DNA of 64,000 bases, from positions 1 to 64,000 of the forward strand of contig DAHVFY010000001.1 in assembly GCA_027316765.1 (NCBI GenBank), read 5' to 3'. This DNA comes from Parachlamydiales bacterium. GTDB taxonomy: Bacteria > Chlamydiota > Chlamydiia > Chlamydiales > Rhabdochlamydiaceae. The notes under the pieces were generated by a model. That model was not told where the DNA came from. It was given only the letters and a program-made list of their open reading frames with translations, and ran no database searches. Positions within the stretch are counted from its first letter, which is position 1; each line of letters starts with the position of its first letter. The position numbers and the translations under genes are program-made. Shown piece by piece: positions 36,624 to 45,583 of the stretch.

Positions 36624-37297
36624 CACTTCATTTCAAAGAGTTTAAATTCAGAACGACGATTTTTCATCCAAGCTTGAGGAGTGTGGGCAAATTCAACAGG
36701 ACGTTCTTTGCCGTAGGAAATGGTGTGGATTTGATTGAGATCCACTCCTTTTTGGACAAGAAGGGAGCGAACATAATTCGCCCTTCTTGCTCCAAGCGAT
36801 AAGTTATAAGCTTCAGCACCTCGCTCATCACAGTGTCCTTCAATACAGATGCAAAGATTGGGATGCTCTTTTAAATAGTCGGCCATGTTTTCAACGAGCA
36901 TCAAAGAGTCTTTTCCTCGAAGAATGTGATCATCGGTATTGAAATAGACGTTGCGAAAGATGGTTGCCAGATAAGCTGTTGGCTTATAGAATTTATCGAT
37001 TGTAGGGATCCGGCTTCCGGGCATACCCGGCTCATGTTTCGGTTGTGGGATAGCGCCATCAGCAAACTGAGCTTTTAGATCTTCCTCGTCTAAGGCAATA
37101 AAGTCTTCTTGTATTGGAATGTTTGTTAAGTCTCTTTCTGTGATCGCATCGTCGCAGCTCCAGATCGCTCTGCTCTCTCTGAGATCAGTTGTTGTCTTTG
37201 GCTCCTGCCAAGAATTGCTTGTATTTTGGCCGCAACTTGTAATTAGGAGGCATAGAATCGAAAAAATGCTGGCACACTTGATGGATGATTTTTTCAT
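36623..37297 (-). CDS. pal: Peptidoglycan-associated lipoprotein Pal
   Basis: This 224-residue lipoprotein has lipobox LITSC (Cys22). The C-terminal OmpA-like peptidoglycan-binding domain (about 110-224) shows VYFNTDDHIL, CICIEGHCDERG and AYNLSLGARRANYVRSLLVQKGV; its Asp and Arg residues normally contact meso-diaminopimelate. Pal links the outer membrane to the cell wall and is moved by Tol proteins during division. About 85 residues between the lipid anchor and the OmpA domain form an extended linker, longer than in E. coli. It is downstream of tolB by 13 bp with GGAAAA before the ATG. Confidence 0.95.
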   Translation of the reverse strand: MKKSSIKCASIFSILCLLITSCGQNTSNSWQEPKTTTDLRESRAIWSCDDAITERDLTNIPIQEDFIALDEEDLKAQFADGAIPQPKHEPGMPGSRIPTIDKFYKPTAYLATIFRNVYFNTDDHILRGKDSLMLVENMADYLKEHPNLCICIEGHCDERGAEAYNLSLGARRANYVRSLLVQKGVDLNQIHTISYGKERPVEFAHTPQAWMKNRRSEFKLFEMK

Positions 37298-37310
37298 AAT
37301 TTTTTCCTTT

Positions 37311-38660
37311 TTAGTTCGTTGCCCATGTTGGATAATGTTTCTTACCGGGACCTTTTGTGATTTTAATAGCTTCAGGCTGATTTAAATTTACAACATATAA
37401 TTCAGAAGAAGCAGCCTCTGTAGAGTTAAATACAATGTGCGTGCTGCTCGGAGCCCATGTTGGATTTTCTTTATTCCCAGGGCCAAAGGTGAGTTGTTTC
37501 TCAGTGTGTGTGTCAAAGTCGTAAATCCAAATCTGCCGTACACCATTTGTTTTAGCACTATAGGCAATTTTTTTCCCATCCGGAGACCATGAAGGGCATG
37601 TGCTTTCGTTATTTTGTTTAGTTAGCAAGACGGGATGCGATCTGCGTGAAGAGGATGTGGCAGCTGAAATGATATAGATGCGAGGTACACCATCTTTGTC
37701 GGAAACAAATGCAATTTTTGATCCATCTGGATTAAAAGTAGGAGAGGCCTGTGTTGATCTAGGATAAGAAAATAGCTGAATAGGTTTTCCAATTTCTCCT
37801 TTGTCTGGATGAAAAGGTTGAACAAAAAGATCAGTTCTTCCTCCCGCATCGCAGATAAAGGCAATCTTGTCGCGTTTTGGAGAAACAGCTGGCAATAATT
37901 GATTGCCGCGCAGATCGATTAAACGCTTGCCGCTTCCCTCTTTTGTGTTAGCAATATAAATTTTGGGTTGCCCTTGTTTATAAGAAACATAGAGAAAGCG
38001 GTCAGATTTGGAAGGGATCGCAACAGGAGTGACAGTGTAGCTGTTTTCGCGAGTAATTTGACGAGCATTTCCTCCGTCCCAATCACATTCCCAAATTTCA
38101 GAGATCCAGTCACCTCCCTCCATTTTTGAAGCTTTGTGCTGCACGGCGTAGAGGATGCGAGAATTCGCAACGCCTTCGACATTAAAAAGAGCTTTTTGAA
38201 TCATGTCAGTGAGTTTGTGAATCTGTCTTTTATCGGTAGAAATTTGTCCTGTTAAGGGGATATCGTTAAAATATTTGATCGAGCCATTTTGCGTTGAAAA
38301 GGCGATTACATTAAGAGTATTTCCCGTAATGACCCCTTTGATGATGTAAGGAATTCCGTAGTTTTGCCATGTCTCAATGCGAAAAGCAGAGCGAATATCT
38401 TTTTGTACGAGGATTTCCTCTTTTTCTTGAGAACGCGTCACAGCTTTTGTTAAGCTGTTAAAATTGAGATTGTATTGGATCGCAACATCTAGCTCGTTGA
38501 TGTATTTTGCGTCAAACGCAGATTCTTCAGCATAAAGTCTACTAATATAGATAGGGGTTAAAGGATTATTTGTTGAAAGATGAACGCGAATTTCTTGTTC
38601 AGCAGCAAAGCTACCAATAGTTAGTATAAGAAGTGCGCAAAAATTAAATAACTTTAACAT
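37311..38660 (-). CDS. tolB: Tol-Pal periplasmic beta-propeller protein TolB
   Basis: This is a 449-residue protein from the ATG at 38660 (MLKLFNFCALL), which is 9 nt after GAGGT; an ATG 9 bp upstream touches that site and is less likely. It has a signal peptide to about residue 20, an N-terminal alpha/beta domain and six WD40-like propeller blades. The repeated PxFSPDG-type motifs are ASPTFNPDGSKIAFVSDKDG, CPSWSPDGKKIAYSAKTNG and NPTWAPSSTHIVFNST. TolB shuttles between Pal and TolA and controls release of Pal. It is expressed with tolA-like and pal; its start is within 6 bp of the preceding gene's stop. Confidence 0.95.
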   Translation of the reverse strand: MLKLFNFCALLILTIGSFAAEQEIRVHLSTNNPLTPIYISRLYAEESAFDAKYINELDVAIQYNLNFNSLTKAVTRSQEKEEILVQKDIRSAFRIETWQNYGIPYIIKGVITGNTLNVIAFSTQNGSIKYFNDIPLTGQISTDKRQIHKLTDMIQKALFNVEGVANSRILYAVQHKASKMEGGDWISEIWECDWDGGNARQITRENSYTVTPVAIPSKSDRFLYVSYKQGQPKIYIANTKEGSGKRLIDLRGNQLLPAVSPKRDKIAFICDAGGRTDLFVQPFHPDKGEIGKPIQLFSYPRSTQASPTFNPDGSKIAFVSDKDGVPRIYIISAATSSSRRSHPVLLTKQNNESTCPSWSPDGKKIAYSAKTNGVRQIWIYDFDTHTEKQLTFGPGNKENPTWAPSSTHIVFNSTEAASSELYVVNLNQPEAIKITKGPGKKHYPTWATN

Positions 38661-38665
38661 AGCTG

Positions 38666-39310
38666 TCATACCTCATTACAAAATGTTAGCACAAAAGTGT
38701 GCTCAAGGTTGTTAAGCGCAGGAAACTTTACATGGGGAAGATGCGTTTCCAAATAGCGCCGATTGTTTTCACTCTCAGCCTTTAAAACAGTAAGCTGCTC
38801 CACAGTTCCATCATGCCGCAAAGTTAATTTAATTTTAACTTCGCCAAAATCGGGAAGATTGAGCGATTGCTGTAAACAAAGAATCAATGTTCCCGTGTAG
38901 TCGTCATTGGTCAAGTTTGGCTTAAAACTTTCGATTTTCAATGCATCGATAGTGCGTGGCGTTTCCAATTCCAGGCTTGTATCTACCTTATCATGACTCC
39001 CCTCAATTTTCGCAATGCTTTCTTCAAGCTCGCGTACAAGCTTTTGCGCAAGAGGGGATGGTTTAACTTTAGGAATTTCCTTCTTCACCTGTTTTGGGGG
39101 CGTTTTTTGAGGAAGACTTTTAGATGGAGAAGATTTTTTTTTTGCTGAAGGCGAGGGAGAAGGTGTTGTTTTTTTAGTAACAGATTTTGCGACATATTGA
39201 TTTATGGTGAGCTTTTTTGGAGGATTTTTTTTTAATCCGTTTTCAAAGAATGCAACCCAACCTAAGAGAAAGCAATGAAGAGTAATTACAACCGCTGCAA
39301 TCCTTTTCAT
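38666..39310 (-). CDS. TolA-like energy-transducing envelope protein
   Basis: This 214-residue protein has a single N-terminal membrane helix (about 5-25). A Lys/Pro/Ser-rich spacer (35-90) precedes a helical segment and a C-terminal domain (about 135-214) with the TonB/TolA-like pattern FGEVKIKLTLRHDGTVEQLTVLKAESENNR. Position between tolR and tolB matches the CT598 gene of Chlamydia. It should span the periplasm and couple TolQR proton flow to TolB-Pal. It is shorter than E. coli TolA because the long helical domain II is replaced by the Pro/Lys linker. Gaps are 3 bp to tolR and 5 bp to tolB. Confidence 0.82.
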   Translation of the reverse strand: MKRIAAVVITLHCFLLGWVAFFENGLKKNPPKKLTINQYVAKSVTKKTTPSPSPSAKKKSSPSKSLPQKTPPKQVKKEIPKVKPSPLAQKLVRELEESIAKIEGSHDKVDTSLELETPRTIDALKIESFKPNLTNDDYTGTLILCLQQSLNLPDFGEVKIKLTLRHDGTVEQLTVLKAESENNRRYLETHLPHVKFPALNNLEHTFVLTFCNEV

Positions 39311-39313
39311 TTT

Positions 39314-39742
39314 TTATCCCGGTTCTAAAATAACATCAAGCTCATCAAATCCTGCGAGTTCAAGGCTGTTTTTTACTGTTTGATAGGTGCCAAAGAAAGC
39401 CTTTTTGTCATGGAAAAGTTGGGGGATTTTTTCAGGATTTTGTTTTTTTGCAAGTTTAAGAAGAGTGACAAGTTCTTCTTCAATGATTTGTTTGCCATTG
39501 AGCCAAATCGTATTGTCTGCACGAACTCTTAAAGTGATTGGGCTATTTTCTTGAATAACGGTCATGTCTTTAGATTCTTTTGAGGATGCGTGTGCAAGTT
39601 GAATTTTATCTACCTCAAGCATGGGAGCTATAATGATGAACATGATTAAGACAACAAAGACCACATCAATAAGAGGTGTGAGATTAATGAGACCCCCATC
39701 ATCATCAGTTGCGTATCTTAAAGAAGAGCGCCTTATTTTCAT
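39314..39742 (-). CDS. tolR: ExbD/TolR-family proton-channel subunit
   Basis: This 142-residue protein has one transmembrane helix (about 18-42) preceded by INLTPLIDVVFVVLIMF; the conserved helix Asp (LIDVV) carries protons in ExbD/TolR/MotB-type stators. The periplasmic domain follows, ending DVILEPG. With the TolQ-like protein it converts the proton gradient into movement of the TolA-like partner. The ATG overlaps the tolQ stop (ATGA). The assignment to Tol rather than TonB/ExbD rests on operon context. Confidence 0.93.
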   Translation of the reverse strand: MKIRRSSLRYATDDDGGLINLTPLIDVVFVVLIMFIIIAPMLEVDKIQLAHASSKESKDMTVIQENSPITLRVRADNTIWLNGKQIIEEELVTLLKLAKKQNPEKIPQLFHDKKAFFGTYQTVKNSLELAGFDELDVILEPG

Positions 39743-40446
39743 GAATCAGCTTTCCTATACTGTAGTTCCAGAGTGGATAGAGATTGGTAGAGAAAATCTT
39801 CCATATCAGAAGCCAAGTCGCGTGTTACAGTTTTGAGGAAATTGTAAGCAATGAGTGCTGGAATTGCGATGACAAGCCCTAAGACAGTCGTAGCAAGAGC
39901 TGTAGAAAGACCTCCTAATATCATGGAACTAGAACTCGCTGATGCGCCGGAATGAAGCTCGGCAAATGTGATTAAGATCCCCCAGACTGTTCCCAGAAGA
40001 CCTAAGAAAGGGGCTAAGGTCATTGTCATCGACAAAATGAAGAGGTTTTTTTCAAGTTTTTTGCTCTCAATAGAAATGGTGGTGAGTACATAAGATTCTA
40101 CAAGTTCAAGATCCCTTTGTGAGAGGTGAGTGTGTCCTTTGTCTTGAGAAAAAAAGTGATTTTTATTTAAAACCTCCATTGTTTTGTCTTTTAAAGAACG
40201 ATAAACCCTTGCAAAGGGGTGTTGTTCGTGGATTTCAAGACTGAGGAGCTGATTTTGGTTTTTTGCGCAAAGTCCTTTTAGGTTAAGAGCCACTTTTTTT
40301 ACTTTTTGCGTTTCTCGAAATTTCGCAATTAAGATAATCCAACAAAGAGCAGAAAGTGCATAAAGAGAAAAAAAAATCAACTTACCAAAAAAATCAGCTT
40401 GGGAATAGGCTGAAAAAAAAGGATTTGCAGCTATTAAATGACTCAT
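39739..40446 (-). CDS. tolQ: ExbB/TolQ-family proton-channel subunit
   Basis: This 235-residue protein has three transmembrane helices: residues about 20-40, and a pair in the C-terminal half that includes LSMTMTLAPFLGLLGTVWGILITF and STALATTVLGLVIAIPALIAYNFL, the latter with the conserved Thr/Ser-lined channel. It is the inner-membrane motor subunit for the Tol system and the first gene of the operon. GAGG lies 7-8 nt before the ATG. Its first 9 bp overlap the start of a divergent glycosyltransferase-like gene, so the two promoters must lie within each other's coding region or share a very short control region. Confidence 0.93.
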   Translation of the reverse strand: MSHLIAANPFFSAYSQADFFGKLIFFSLYALSALCWIILIAKFRETQKVKKVALNLKGLCAKNQNQLLSLEIHEQHPFARVYRSLKDKTMEVLNKNHFFSQDKGHTHLSQRDLELVESYVLTTISIESKKLEKNLFILSMTMTLAPFLGLLGTVWGILITFAELHSGASASSSSMILGGLSTALATTVLGLVIAIPALIAYNFLKTVTRDLASDMEDFLYQSLSTLELQYRKADS

Positions 40447-41040
40447 ATTTGTGCCTCACCAATCGTCATCTGCTTTTATACTCTAGATACGCCTTATGAG
40501 CAAGAGGTGTTAAATCTTATGACCTCTTGTGAAAGGTGGGGTATAGAACTTCTTGTAGAAGGAGTTTGTTCCAAAGGTTCGTGGGAAGAGAATTGTTCTT
40601 ACAAGCCAACATTTATATTAGAAAAATTGGAAGCTCTTAAAAGACCTGTTTTTTGGGCAGATGCCGATAGTGTTTTTTTAAAGAAACCCGATTTTTCTTC
40701 ATTTCTCTCTTATGATATTTCGGTGCGCAGAATGGAAATTTTTCAAAATGATCCGCGGTATTTTTTTAATACAGCAAGTTTTTTTGCTAACTACACACCT
40801 AAAGCGATAGAGCTTATGAAAGCTTGGAGTATAACGTGCGCCCTTGATCCCTCATCCTCTTTTTTGGATCAAATTGCACTTTATCATGTGCTTGAAAAGA
40901 TAGAGAATATCCGTATTTATTCTATGCCTGTTGCTTATTGCAAAATTTATGATCTTGATACTTTTTTTCTCAACGATGAGGATGTTGTTCTCGAACAAAC
41001 ACAGGCTTCCCGCCGTCACCGCTCTTTTTATGAACAATAA
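40438..41040 (+). CDS. Glycosyltransferase-like protein (nucleotide-diphospho-sugar fold)
   Basis: This 200-residue protein begins with a beta-strand typical of GT-A folds (IVICFYTLDTPYEQEV) and carries a metal-binding DXD in RPVFWADADSVF (Asp75, Asp77). The later RYFFNTASFFANYTP and FLDQIALYHVLE segments resemble the product-side loops of small GT families that use nucleotide sugars. No membrane helix is seen. The start is uncertain: no ribosome-binding site precedes the ATG, which overlaps divergent tolQ by 9 bp. It overlaps the following gene by 11 bp and probably forms an operon with it. Confidence 0.65.
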   Translation: MTHICASPIVICFYTLDTPYEQEVLNLMTSCERWGIELLVEGVCSKGSWEENCSYKPTFILEKLEALKRPVFWADADSVFLKKPDFSSFLSYDISVRRMEIFQNDPRYFFNTASFFANYTPKAIELMKAWSITCALDPSSSFLDQIALYHVLEKIENIRIYSMPVAYCKIYDLDTFFLNDEDVVLEQTQASRRHRSFYEQ

Positions 41041-41881
41041 ACTTGGCATTGTTATTAACTTTTGTACAAATGAGTACCGATTTTTGCGCCCTTGTATAGA
41101 AGCGGCAAAGAAAGTGTCAGAGTTTGTCGTTGTCACGGTATCTGATCATTTTTTTGACGGATGTCAGGAAAATAGAGAATTATTAACAAGAGCCTATTTA
41201 GAACATCCTAAATGTCAGTTTCTTGAATTTGTTTTTGATCCCGAAAGAAATTTTTATGGCCGCCACAACGTCTGTTTTTGGCACAACTGGGGAAGGTTGC
41301 TCGGTTATGCGCATTTTAAGGATCGCGTCGATTTTATCTTATTTCTTGATGTTGACGAGATTTTAGATCATGAAGCATTTCGCAATTGGTTTGAAAACGA
41401 AAAACATGTAGACCTTGAGAGACTTGCGAGTTATTGGTATTTTAGAGAACCCATCTTTCGCGCAAAGCATTTAGAGGATGGGCTTCTTTTGGCACAAACA
41501 AAAGCTCTTTGTAGCGCTTCAATTATGCAACATTTAGAGCGCGTTGGAACGTATTTTTCAGCTGAAGGAAGTAAGAAAAGAAATATATTAGGTCTTAATG
41601 GAAAGCCCATGGCACATCATTACAGTTGGGTGCGTAGTAAGGAGGGGATGCTACGTAAAGTGAAAACATGGGGACATCGAGATGATGCTCCTTGGCAATA
41701 TCTTGTAGAGGAGGAATTTTCTCGCCCATTTAATGGGCGCGATTTTATTTATGGCGATACATTTGATCGAGTAGAATCAGCATTACATGAAGGTAGTTTT
41801 CCGATAGTTGTAGATCAAGATGTGAAAAATGTTTGCTTTATCTCAACAGATGAAATGCATAGAATGGAATTGCTATGTTAA
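41030..41881 (+). CDS. GT-A family glycosyltransferase
   Basis: This is a 283-residue protein from the ATG at 41030 (MNNKLGIVINFCTNEYRF). A longer in-frame start at 40931 would lie deep in the preceding gene and is rejected. FILFLDVDEILD (Asp107, Asp109, Glu110) is the metal/nucleotide-sugar site. NVCFWHNWGRLLGY and MAHHYSWVRSKEGMLRKVKTWGHRDD are conserved-looking acceptor-side blocks seen in GT2/GT92-like enzymes. No membrane segments are present. It overlaps its upstream partner by 11 bp and tatD by 7 bp, so the three are translated together. Substrates are unknown; envelope sugar modification is a guess. Confidence 0.72.
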   Translation: MNNKLGIVINFCTNEYRFLRPCIEAAKKVSEFVVVTVSDHFFDGCQENRELLTRAYLEHPKCQFLEFVFDPERNFYGRHNVCFWHNWGRLLGYAHFKDRVDFILFLDVDEILDHEAFRNWFENEKHVDLERLASYWYFREPIFRAKHLEDGLLLAQTKALCSASIMQHLERVGTYFSAEGSKKRNILGLNGKPMAHHYSWVRSKEGMLRKVKTWGHRDDAPWQYLVEEEFSRPFNGRDFIYGDTFDRVESALHEGSFPIVVDQDVKNVCFISTDEMHRMELLC

Positions 41882-42636
41882 CTGATACACATGCACATCT
41901 TACATCCCCCCAATTAGCGCCTCATATTGATGAGATTTTAGCGCGCGCACAAGCAGCTGGTGTTATCAGAATTGTCAATATTTGCACGGACGTGGATTCA
42001 TTAGAGTTGGGTCTCAATCTTGCTCAGAAATACCCTTGGGTTTTTAATGCTGCTGCAACAACGCCGCATGATGTGGAAAAAGAAGGCGAGCTTTTTTTCC
42101 CTATTGTTGAAACTGCGGCAAGCGATGGAAAACTGATCGCTATTGGAGAAACCGGGCTTGATTATTTTTATGAACACTCCCCTAAGGAGATACAAAAGAA
42201 GTTTTTAAATCGCTATTTTGCCCTTGCGCTTCGATTCAATCTTCCCCTTGTGATTCATTGTCGAGATGCTTTTAATGACCTTTTTCATGAGGCGGATCTA
42301 AATTATCCAAGTGCCTCTGCTGTTTTGCACTGTTTTACAGGAAGTCTTGAAGAGGCAAGGGCAGTCCTTGATCGAGGATGGTATATCTCATTTAGTGGGA
42401 TTGTGACTTATAAAAAATCTGAAGTCTTGCGTGAAGTTGCAAGATTTGTGCCTCTTGATAAGATTCTGATTGAGACAGATGCCCCTTACTTGGCTCCACA
42501 AAGTCGTAGAGGAAAGCAAAATGAACCCGCCTTTATTGGAGAGACAGCAGATATTCTTGCTCGAGAAAAAAATGTTTCAGCTGAGCAATTAAGAGAGATA
42601 ATCACTGAGAATGCTTGTAAAATTTTTCCTTTTTAG
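41875..42636 (+). CDS. tatD: TatD-family metal-dependent deoxyribonuclease
   Basis: This is a 253-residue TIM-barrel hydrolase of normal length. All metal ligands are visible: DTHAHL (residues 3-8), the Glu of IGETGLDY, the His of LVIHCRDA, the His of VLHCFTGS and the Asp of ETDAPYLAP. TatD proteins are 3'-5' DNases that also trim DNA ends and may act in stress repair. It sits directly upstream of sdhC, as the ycfH/tatD gene does in Chlamydia, although the function is unrelated to respiration. The start overlaps the glycosyltransferase by 7 bp. Confidence 0.94.
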   Translation: MLTDTHAHLTSPQLAPHIDEILARAQAAGVIRIVNICTDVDSLELGLNLAQKYPWVFNAAATTPHDVEKEGELFFPIVETAASDGKLIAIGETGLDYFYEHSPKEIQKKFLNRYFALALRFNLPLVIHCRDAFNDLFHEADLNYPSASAVLHCFTGSLEEARAVLDRGWYISFSGIVTYKKSEVLREVARFVPLDKILIETDAPYLAPQSRRGKQNEPAFIGETADILAREKNVSAEQLREIITENACKIFPF

Positions 42637-42665
42637 AGTTTAATTCAAGACAAAAGGAAAAAATT

Positions 42666-43679
42666 ATGACATCAGCTAGTGCAGCGCTTCCCCGCGCTTT
42701 TATTTGGAGACGACTCCATTCTCTAATGGGGCTTTGGCTTGTACTATTTCTTATTGAGCATCTACTGACAAACTCTCAAGCAGCACTGTGGGTGGGAGAA
42801 AATGGACAAGGGTTTGTGCGGATGGTCAATGGTTTGCACAATTTGCCGTATCTTCAGGTGATTGAAATTACTCTGCTTGGCATTCCCATCTTGATTCATC
42901 TTGTGTGGGGTGTGAAGTATTTGTTCACTGCAAAGTCCAACTCCAGATCCTCCGACGGCACTAAACCGTCTCTTCCAGAATATGGACGTAATCGGGCGTA
43001 CACATGGCAAAGAATCACCTCTTGGATTTTACTTTTTTGCATCATCGGACATGTTGTGAAGTTTCGATTTTTAGAATACCCAGCAAGCGTTCAGGAAGGG
43101 AGTAAAGCTTCCTATTTTATTCGTGTTAGTCTTGATAATGGCCTATATACCGTTGCAGACCGGCTGGGAGTGAAGCTATATGATCAAAAAGCTGTTGTTA
43201 ATGAAGTAAATGCTCTAAAAAATCGGGAAGCTGAAGGTGCCTTTTTAGAGGCGGCACAAGAGACATTTTTAAATGAGTCATCTGAGGAACAAGTCGCTTA
43301 TAACGAACAAAAAGCGCTTTTACTCGCTTCGAAACAAAAATTGCAGGAGAAAGCACAGTGGGTTACAGCGCTTGCTAACGTACATCTCTCAAAGGGAGAC
43401 GTTGTGGCTGTTTGCAAAGATTTTGGCACGGCAACACTTCTTGCTGTGAGAGATGTTTTTAAAAATCCTATTTATGTTGTGCTTTATACGATTTTTGTCC
43501 TTGCAGCATGTTTTCATGCTTTTAATGGTCTTTGGACTTTTATGATTACTTGGGGATGGATCTTGAAAGCTGCTGCACAAAAGAAAATGGTAACCTTTTG
43601 TATTGCTATTATGCTTATGATCGCGTGTTTGGGATTAGCAGCCGTTTGGGGAACTTATTGGGTTAATTTAAGGTACTAA
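42666..43679 (+). CDS. sdhC: Succinate dehydrogenase cytochrome b558 membrane subunit SdhC
   Basis: This 337-residue protein has five transmembrane helices, with candidate haem-ligand histidines in LFLIEHLL, IHLVWGV, IIGHVVKF and ACFHAFNGLW, as in type-B SdhC proteins that carry two haems and reduce menaquinone. A charged soluble segment of about 120 residues (roughly 140-265, Glu/Lys/Ala-rich) is inserted between helices 3 and 4 and makes the protein longer than Bacillus SdhC (about 200). AAAGGA precedes the ATG. It is the first gene of sdhCAB. Confidence 0.92.
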   Translation: MTSASAALPRAFIWRRLHSLMGLWLVLFLIEHLLTNSQAALWVGENGQGFVRMVNGLHNLPYLQVIEITLLGIPILIHLVWGVKYLFTAKSNSRSSDGTKPSLPEYGRNRAYTWQRITSWILLFCIIGHVVKFRFLEYPASVQEGSKASYFIRVSLDNGLYTVADRLGVKLYDQKAVVNEVNALKNREAEGAFLEAAQETFLNESSEEQVAYNEQKALLLASKQKLQEKAQWVTALANVHLSKGDVVAVCKDFGTATLLAVRDVFKNPIYVVLYTIFVLAACFHAFNGLWTFMITWGWILKAAAQKKMVTFCIAIMLMIACLGLAAVWGTYWVNLRY

Positions 43680-43681
43680 AA

Positions 43682-45574
43682 ATGTCTAATAGAAAAGTGG
43701 GAAAAGAAGTGATCGTTGTTGGAGGAGGGCTTGCAGGTCTTTCCGCAGCAATGAAACTTGCCGAAAATGGATGCCATGTAAAAATCGTTTCTGTCACAAA
43801 AGTAAAACGTTCTCATTCCGTTTGTGCCCAGGGAGGGATTAATGCAGCAATTAATCTTAAAGGAGAAGAGGATTCTCCGATCATTCATGCTTATGACACA
43901 ATTAAGGGGGGAGACTTTCTTGCAGATCAACCGCCCGTCCTTGAAATGTGCCTTGCTGCGCCAGGCATTATTCGGATGATGGATCGATTTGGATGCACTT
44001 TTAATAGAACCCTTGAAGGGAATTTGGATTTTCGTCGTTTTGGAGGGACTCTGTATCACCGCACTGCATTTTGCGGCGCCTCTACAGGTCAGCAATTGCT
44101 TTATTCTCTTGATGAACAGGTGCGTCGTTATGAAGCTAAAGGACAAGTGGAAAAATTTGAGCATCACGAATTCATGCGTCTTGTTCTTGATGAAGAAGGC
44201 GTTTGTCGTGGCATTGTAGTCATGGATTTGTTTGATATGAAACTGGATGTTCTCAAAGCAGATGCCGTTGTTTTCGGCACAGGAGGCCCCGGTTTGATTT
44301 TTAAAAAATCGACCAATTCCACCTTTAATACAGGTGCCGCAAGCGGTAGGCTTTTTAAACAGGGTGTTAAATATGCTAATGGAGAATTTATTCAAAGCCA
44401 TCCGACAGCAATTCCTGGTGAAGATAAATTGAGATTGATTTCTGAATCCACTCGAGGCGAGGGAGGAAGAATCTGGGTGTATGGCGATTCTTCCAAGACA
44501 ATAGAGGCGCCTGATGGCAGAACTCTACCTTGTGGTAAAACAGGAGAGCCCTGGTATTTTCTTGAAGAGATGTATCCCGCTTTTGGAAATCTCGTTCCGC
44601 GCGATATTGCAGTGAGAGAAGTGTTGCGTGTTTGCGAGTTAGGTCTTGGTGTAGATGGACAGATGCAAGTATTTCTTGATGTTTCACATCTTGCGCCCAA
44701 CGTTCAACATAAAATTGAATCAGTATTAGATATTTATCGCAAATTTACTGGAGACGATCCACATAAAGTGCCGATGAAGATTTTCCCGGCAGTTCACTAC
44801 TCCATGGGAGGAATCTGGGTGGATTGGCCTGCGGCGGACGATCCCGATCGATTTACGCGTTTTAGACAGATGACCAATATTCCGGGATGCTTTGATGTCG
44901 GAGAGTCAGAGTTTCAATATCATGGAGCGAATCGACTTGGCGCTAACTCTCTTCTTTCCTGTATTTTTGGCGGTCTTGTTGCCGGTGTAGAAATTCCTCG
45001 ATATTTAGAAACTTTAACTGCAAGTTATGGCAATTTACCTTCAAGAATTTTTTTAGAAGCTCTTGCAAAAGAAGAGGCGTTCAAACATGATCTGCTTTCA
45101 AGAGGGGGAAAGGAAAACGTTCATCGGTTGCATGATGAGTTAGCCGATGCGATGGTCCGTAATGTTACTGTGAAAAGAAATAATGTTGATCTGCAAAAGA
45201 CCATTGATTTTATTAAGCAGATTCGAGAGAGATACGCTTACATTTCCCTTGATGATAAAGGTTTAAAACTAAATCAAACCTACGCTTTTGCCAATCAATT
45301 TGACTCGATGATCGAATTGTCTCTTGTTATGACAAAAAGCGCGTTGCTTCGCAATGAATCACGCGGCGCTCATTTTAAGCCTGAATATCCTAATCGCGAC
45401 GATGCTAATTGGCTCAAAACAACCATTGCTGATTACCGTTTAGATGAGCCTGAAATCTCTTACAAATCTGTGGATACACGCCATCTCTCCCCTGTTATGC
45501 GCGATTATACAAAAGCTAAAAAAGTAAAACCCACATTGCAAAACATTTCCAATAATATTCAATTGCCCCTGTAG
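43682..45574 (+). CDS. sdhA: Succinate dehydrogenase flavoprotein subunit SdhA
   Basis: This 630-residue subunit oxidises succinate to fumarate. It has an N-terminal FAD dinucleotide fold (VVGGGLAGLSAAMKLAENG, from residue 13) and RSHSVCAQGG, whose His is the normal covalent FAD attachment site. The succinate-binding GEFIQSHPTA and active-site STRGEGGRIW blocks and the C-terminal RNESRGAHF are present. It is the type-B form, as in Bacteroidetes and Bacillus. It begins 2 bp after the sdhC stop. Confidence 0.96.
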   Translation: MSNRKVGKEVIVVGGGLAGLSAAMKLAENGCHVKIVSVTKVKRSHSVCAQGGINAAINLKGEEDSPIIHAYDTIKGGDFLADQPPVLEMCLAAPGIIRMMDRFGCTFNRTLEGNLDFRRFGGTLYHRTAFCGASTGQQLLYSLDEQVRRYEAKGQVEKFEHHEFMRLVLDEEGVCRGIVVMDLFDMKLDVLKADAVVFGTGGPGLIFKKSTNSTFNTGAASGRLFKQGVKYANGEFIQSHPTAIPGEDKLRLISESTRGEGGRIWVYGDSSKTIEAPDGRTLPCGKTGEPWYFLEEMYPAFGNLVPRDIAVREVLRVCELGLGVDGQMQVFLDVSHLAPNVQHKIESVLDIYRKFTGDDPHKVPMKIFPAVHYSMGGIWVDWPAADDPDRFTRFRQMTNIPGCFDVGESEFQYHGANRLGANSLLSCIFGGLVAGVEIPRYLETLTASYGNLPSRIFLEALAKEEAFKHDLLSRGGKENVHRLHDELADAMVRNVTVKRNNVDLQKTIDFIKQIRERYAYISLDDKGLKLNQTYAFANQFDSMIELSLVMTKSALLRNESRGAHFKPEYPNRDDANWLKTTIADYRLDEPEISYKSVDTRHLSPVMRDYTKAKKVKPTLQNISNNIQLPL

Positions 45575-45583
45575 GATTATTTT

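Noticed and set aside
40931-41029. 33-codon N-terminal extension of the second glycosyltransferase
   Set aside because: It lies out of frame inside the preceding gene and precedes the natural strand MNNKLGIVIN; it is a chance open stretch.
43676-44401. 241-codon antisense frame across sdhA
   Set aside because: sdhA is fully supported by conserved FAD and active-site motifs; the antisense protein is not recognisable.
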